This document shows, piece by piece, positions 63,433 through 64,000 of a stretch of DNA of 64,000 bases. The position numbers and the translations under genes are program-made. The stretch's first letter is position 1, and every line of letters begins with the position of its first letter. The stretch spans positions 124,001 through 188,000 of the forward strand of contig NZ_SLZR01000002.1 in the NCBI RefSeq assembly GCF_004341165.1. Reading direction: 5' to 3'. Source of the stretch: Reinekea marinisedimentorum (GTDB lineage: Bacteria; Pseudomonadota; Gammaproteobacteria; Pseudomonadales; Natronospirillaceae). The notes below the pieces were generated by a model. The model was not told the origin of the DNA. It ran no database searches and worked only from the letters and a program-made list of their open reading frames with translations.

Positions 63433-64000
63433 ATGCAATCTGTTATCAAACGCGACGGCCAAAAGGTCGAATTTAACCTGCACCGCATTGAAACTGCGGT
63501 TTCCAGAGCCATGGACTCGGTCGCCAATGCAGATGCAGCGCTGCTGACACACCTGTGCACAGAGATTGAAATCAAACTGAGCAAAAAGCCGGCACTGGAT
63601 ATTCAGGAAATTCAGCGCACCGTTGAAGAGACGCTGATTGAGCATCAGCTCACCGATGTTGCCCGAGCCTACATCTCTTACCGGAAATCACGGGATATTG
63701 AACGCGAACGCCGCTCCAGCCTGAATGAAGAGATTAAAAGCCTGCTCATGCAGTCAAACGATGACCTGCTGAACGAAAACGCCAACAAAGATGCCAATGT
63801 CATCCCAACCCAGCGAGACCTTCTGGCCGGTATCGTTGCCCGGCACTATGCCAAGGCTCATATCCTGTCGGAACAGATCGTAACCGCCCATGAAAGCGGC
63901 GCTATTCACTACCACGATCTCGATTACGCCCCCTTCTTCCCCATGTTCAACTGCATGCTGGTCGACCTGAAGGGCATGCTGTGCAACGGCTTTAAGATGG
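63433..64000 (+). CDS. nrdD: Anaerobic ribonucleoside-triphosphate reductase (3' end outside window)
   Basis: The class III oxygen-sensitive reductase makes dNTPs from NTPs using a glycyl radical installed by NrdG. The visible 189 residues begin MQSVIKRDGQKVEF, an ATP-cone regulatory domain (about 3-92), followed by the catalytic N-terminus with SGAIHYHDLDYAPFFPM, then FNCMLVDLKGMLCNGFKM, a close match to NrdD. The GGGAGG ribosome site at 63418-63423 is inside the riboswitch hairpin. The 3' part, glycyl site and any nrdG are beyond the window. Confidence 0.95.
   Translation, partial: MQSVIKRDGQKVEFNLHRIETAVSRAMDSVANADAALLTHLCTEIEIKLSKKPALDIQEIQRTVEETLIEHQLTDVARAYISYRKSRDIERERRSSLNEEIKSLLMQSNDDLLNENANKDANVIPTQRDLLAGIVARHYAKAHILSEQIVTAHESGAIHYHDLDYAPFFPMFNCMLVDLKGMLCNGFKM

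Overview
The window looks like chromosome of a marine gammaproteobacterium, probably an Oceanospirillales-type facultative anaerobe (a Reinekea- or Saccharospirillaceae-like organism would fit; this is inferred from gene content only). Pointers are the queA-tgt-yajC-secD-secF order, a Gac/Rsm-type regulatory RNA with an upstream GacA box, a PanP-type aspartate decarboxylase, fermentative pflB/pflA behind an FNR box, and nrdD behind a cobalamin riboswitch. No rRNA, CRISPR array or intact insertion sequence was seen. Two tRNA genes are present (Phe-GAA and Leu-CAA).

Layout. 1-1.3 kb: minus-strand pair of an acyl-homoserine-lactone-synthase/FeeM-like acyltransferase and a ThiF-type adenylyltransferase (cut by the window edge). 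1.7-8.9 kb: central and anaerobic metabolism (pfkA, pflB, pflA), a PHP phosphatase and a periplasmic binding protein. 9.3-14.0 kb: a putative Fur-controlled iron operon (imelysin, di-heme oxidoreductase, second imelysin, Tat-exported DUF1513 protein). 14.2-20.2 kb: tRNA-Phe followed by an accessory island with a membrane protein, a small secreted Rap1a-like protein, an unknown helical protein, a three-gene operon (HicA-like small protein, radical SAM enzyme, P-loop kinase/UPRTase-like fusion), an Abi_2 abortive-infection gene and the remnant of another gene. The three-gene operon is the best candidate for an undescribed system. 20.4-27.8 kb: carbohydrate cluster (amylo-alpha-1,6-glucosidase-like enzyme, LacI regulator, complete sugar ABC importer).

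27.8-34.9 kb: LysR regulator, tyrosine phosphatase coupled to an MsbA-like ABC exporter, MEMO family protein and a large Cache-PAS-CBS-DUF294 signalling protein. 35.0-43.9 kb: organosulfur cluster (DUF3360 transporter, TauE/SafE exporter, SerC-like aminotransferase, TauABC-type importer, MocR/TauR-type regulator) with shared candidate operator words in its two divergent intergenic regions. 43.9-51.5 kb: two GGDEF-EAL proteins, the Rsm-type RNA, PanP, a palindromic MITE-like element, a DUF4124 protein and tRNA-Leu. 51.8-58.5 kb: queuosine and Sec-translocon genes, then trpS. 58.5-64.0 kb: a possible structured RNA, a GNAT, a fasciclin protein, a NYN-domain protein, a dienelactone hydrolase, a SPOUT methyltransferase, a cold-shock protein, and a cobalamin riboswitch leading into nrdD, which runs off the end.

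Functional picture: a metabolically flexible organism with mixed-acid type fermentation (FNR-controlled PFL and an oxygen-sensitive RNR), iron-regulated envelope proteins, alpha-glucoside and taurine-type sulfonate use, and c-di-GMP and Gac/Rsm signalling. All functional calls come from reading motifs; no database search was run.
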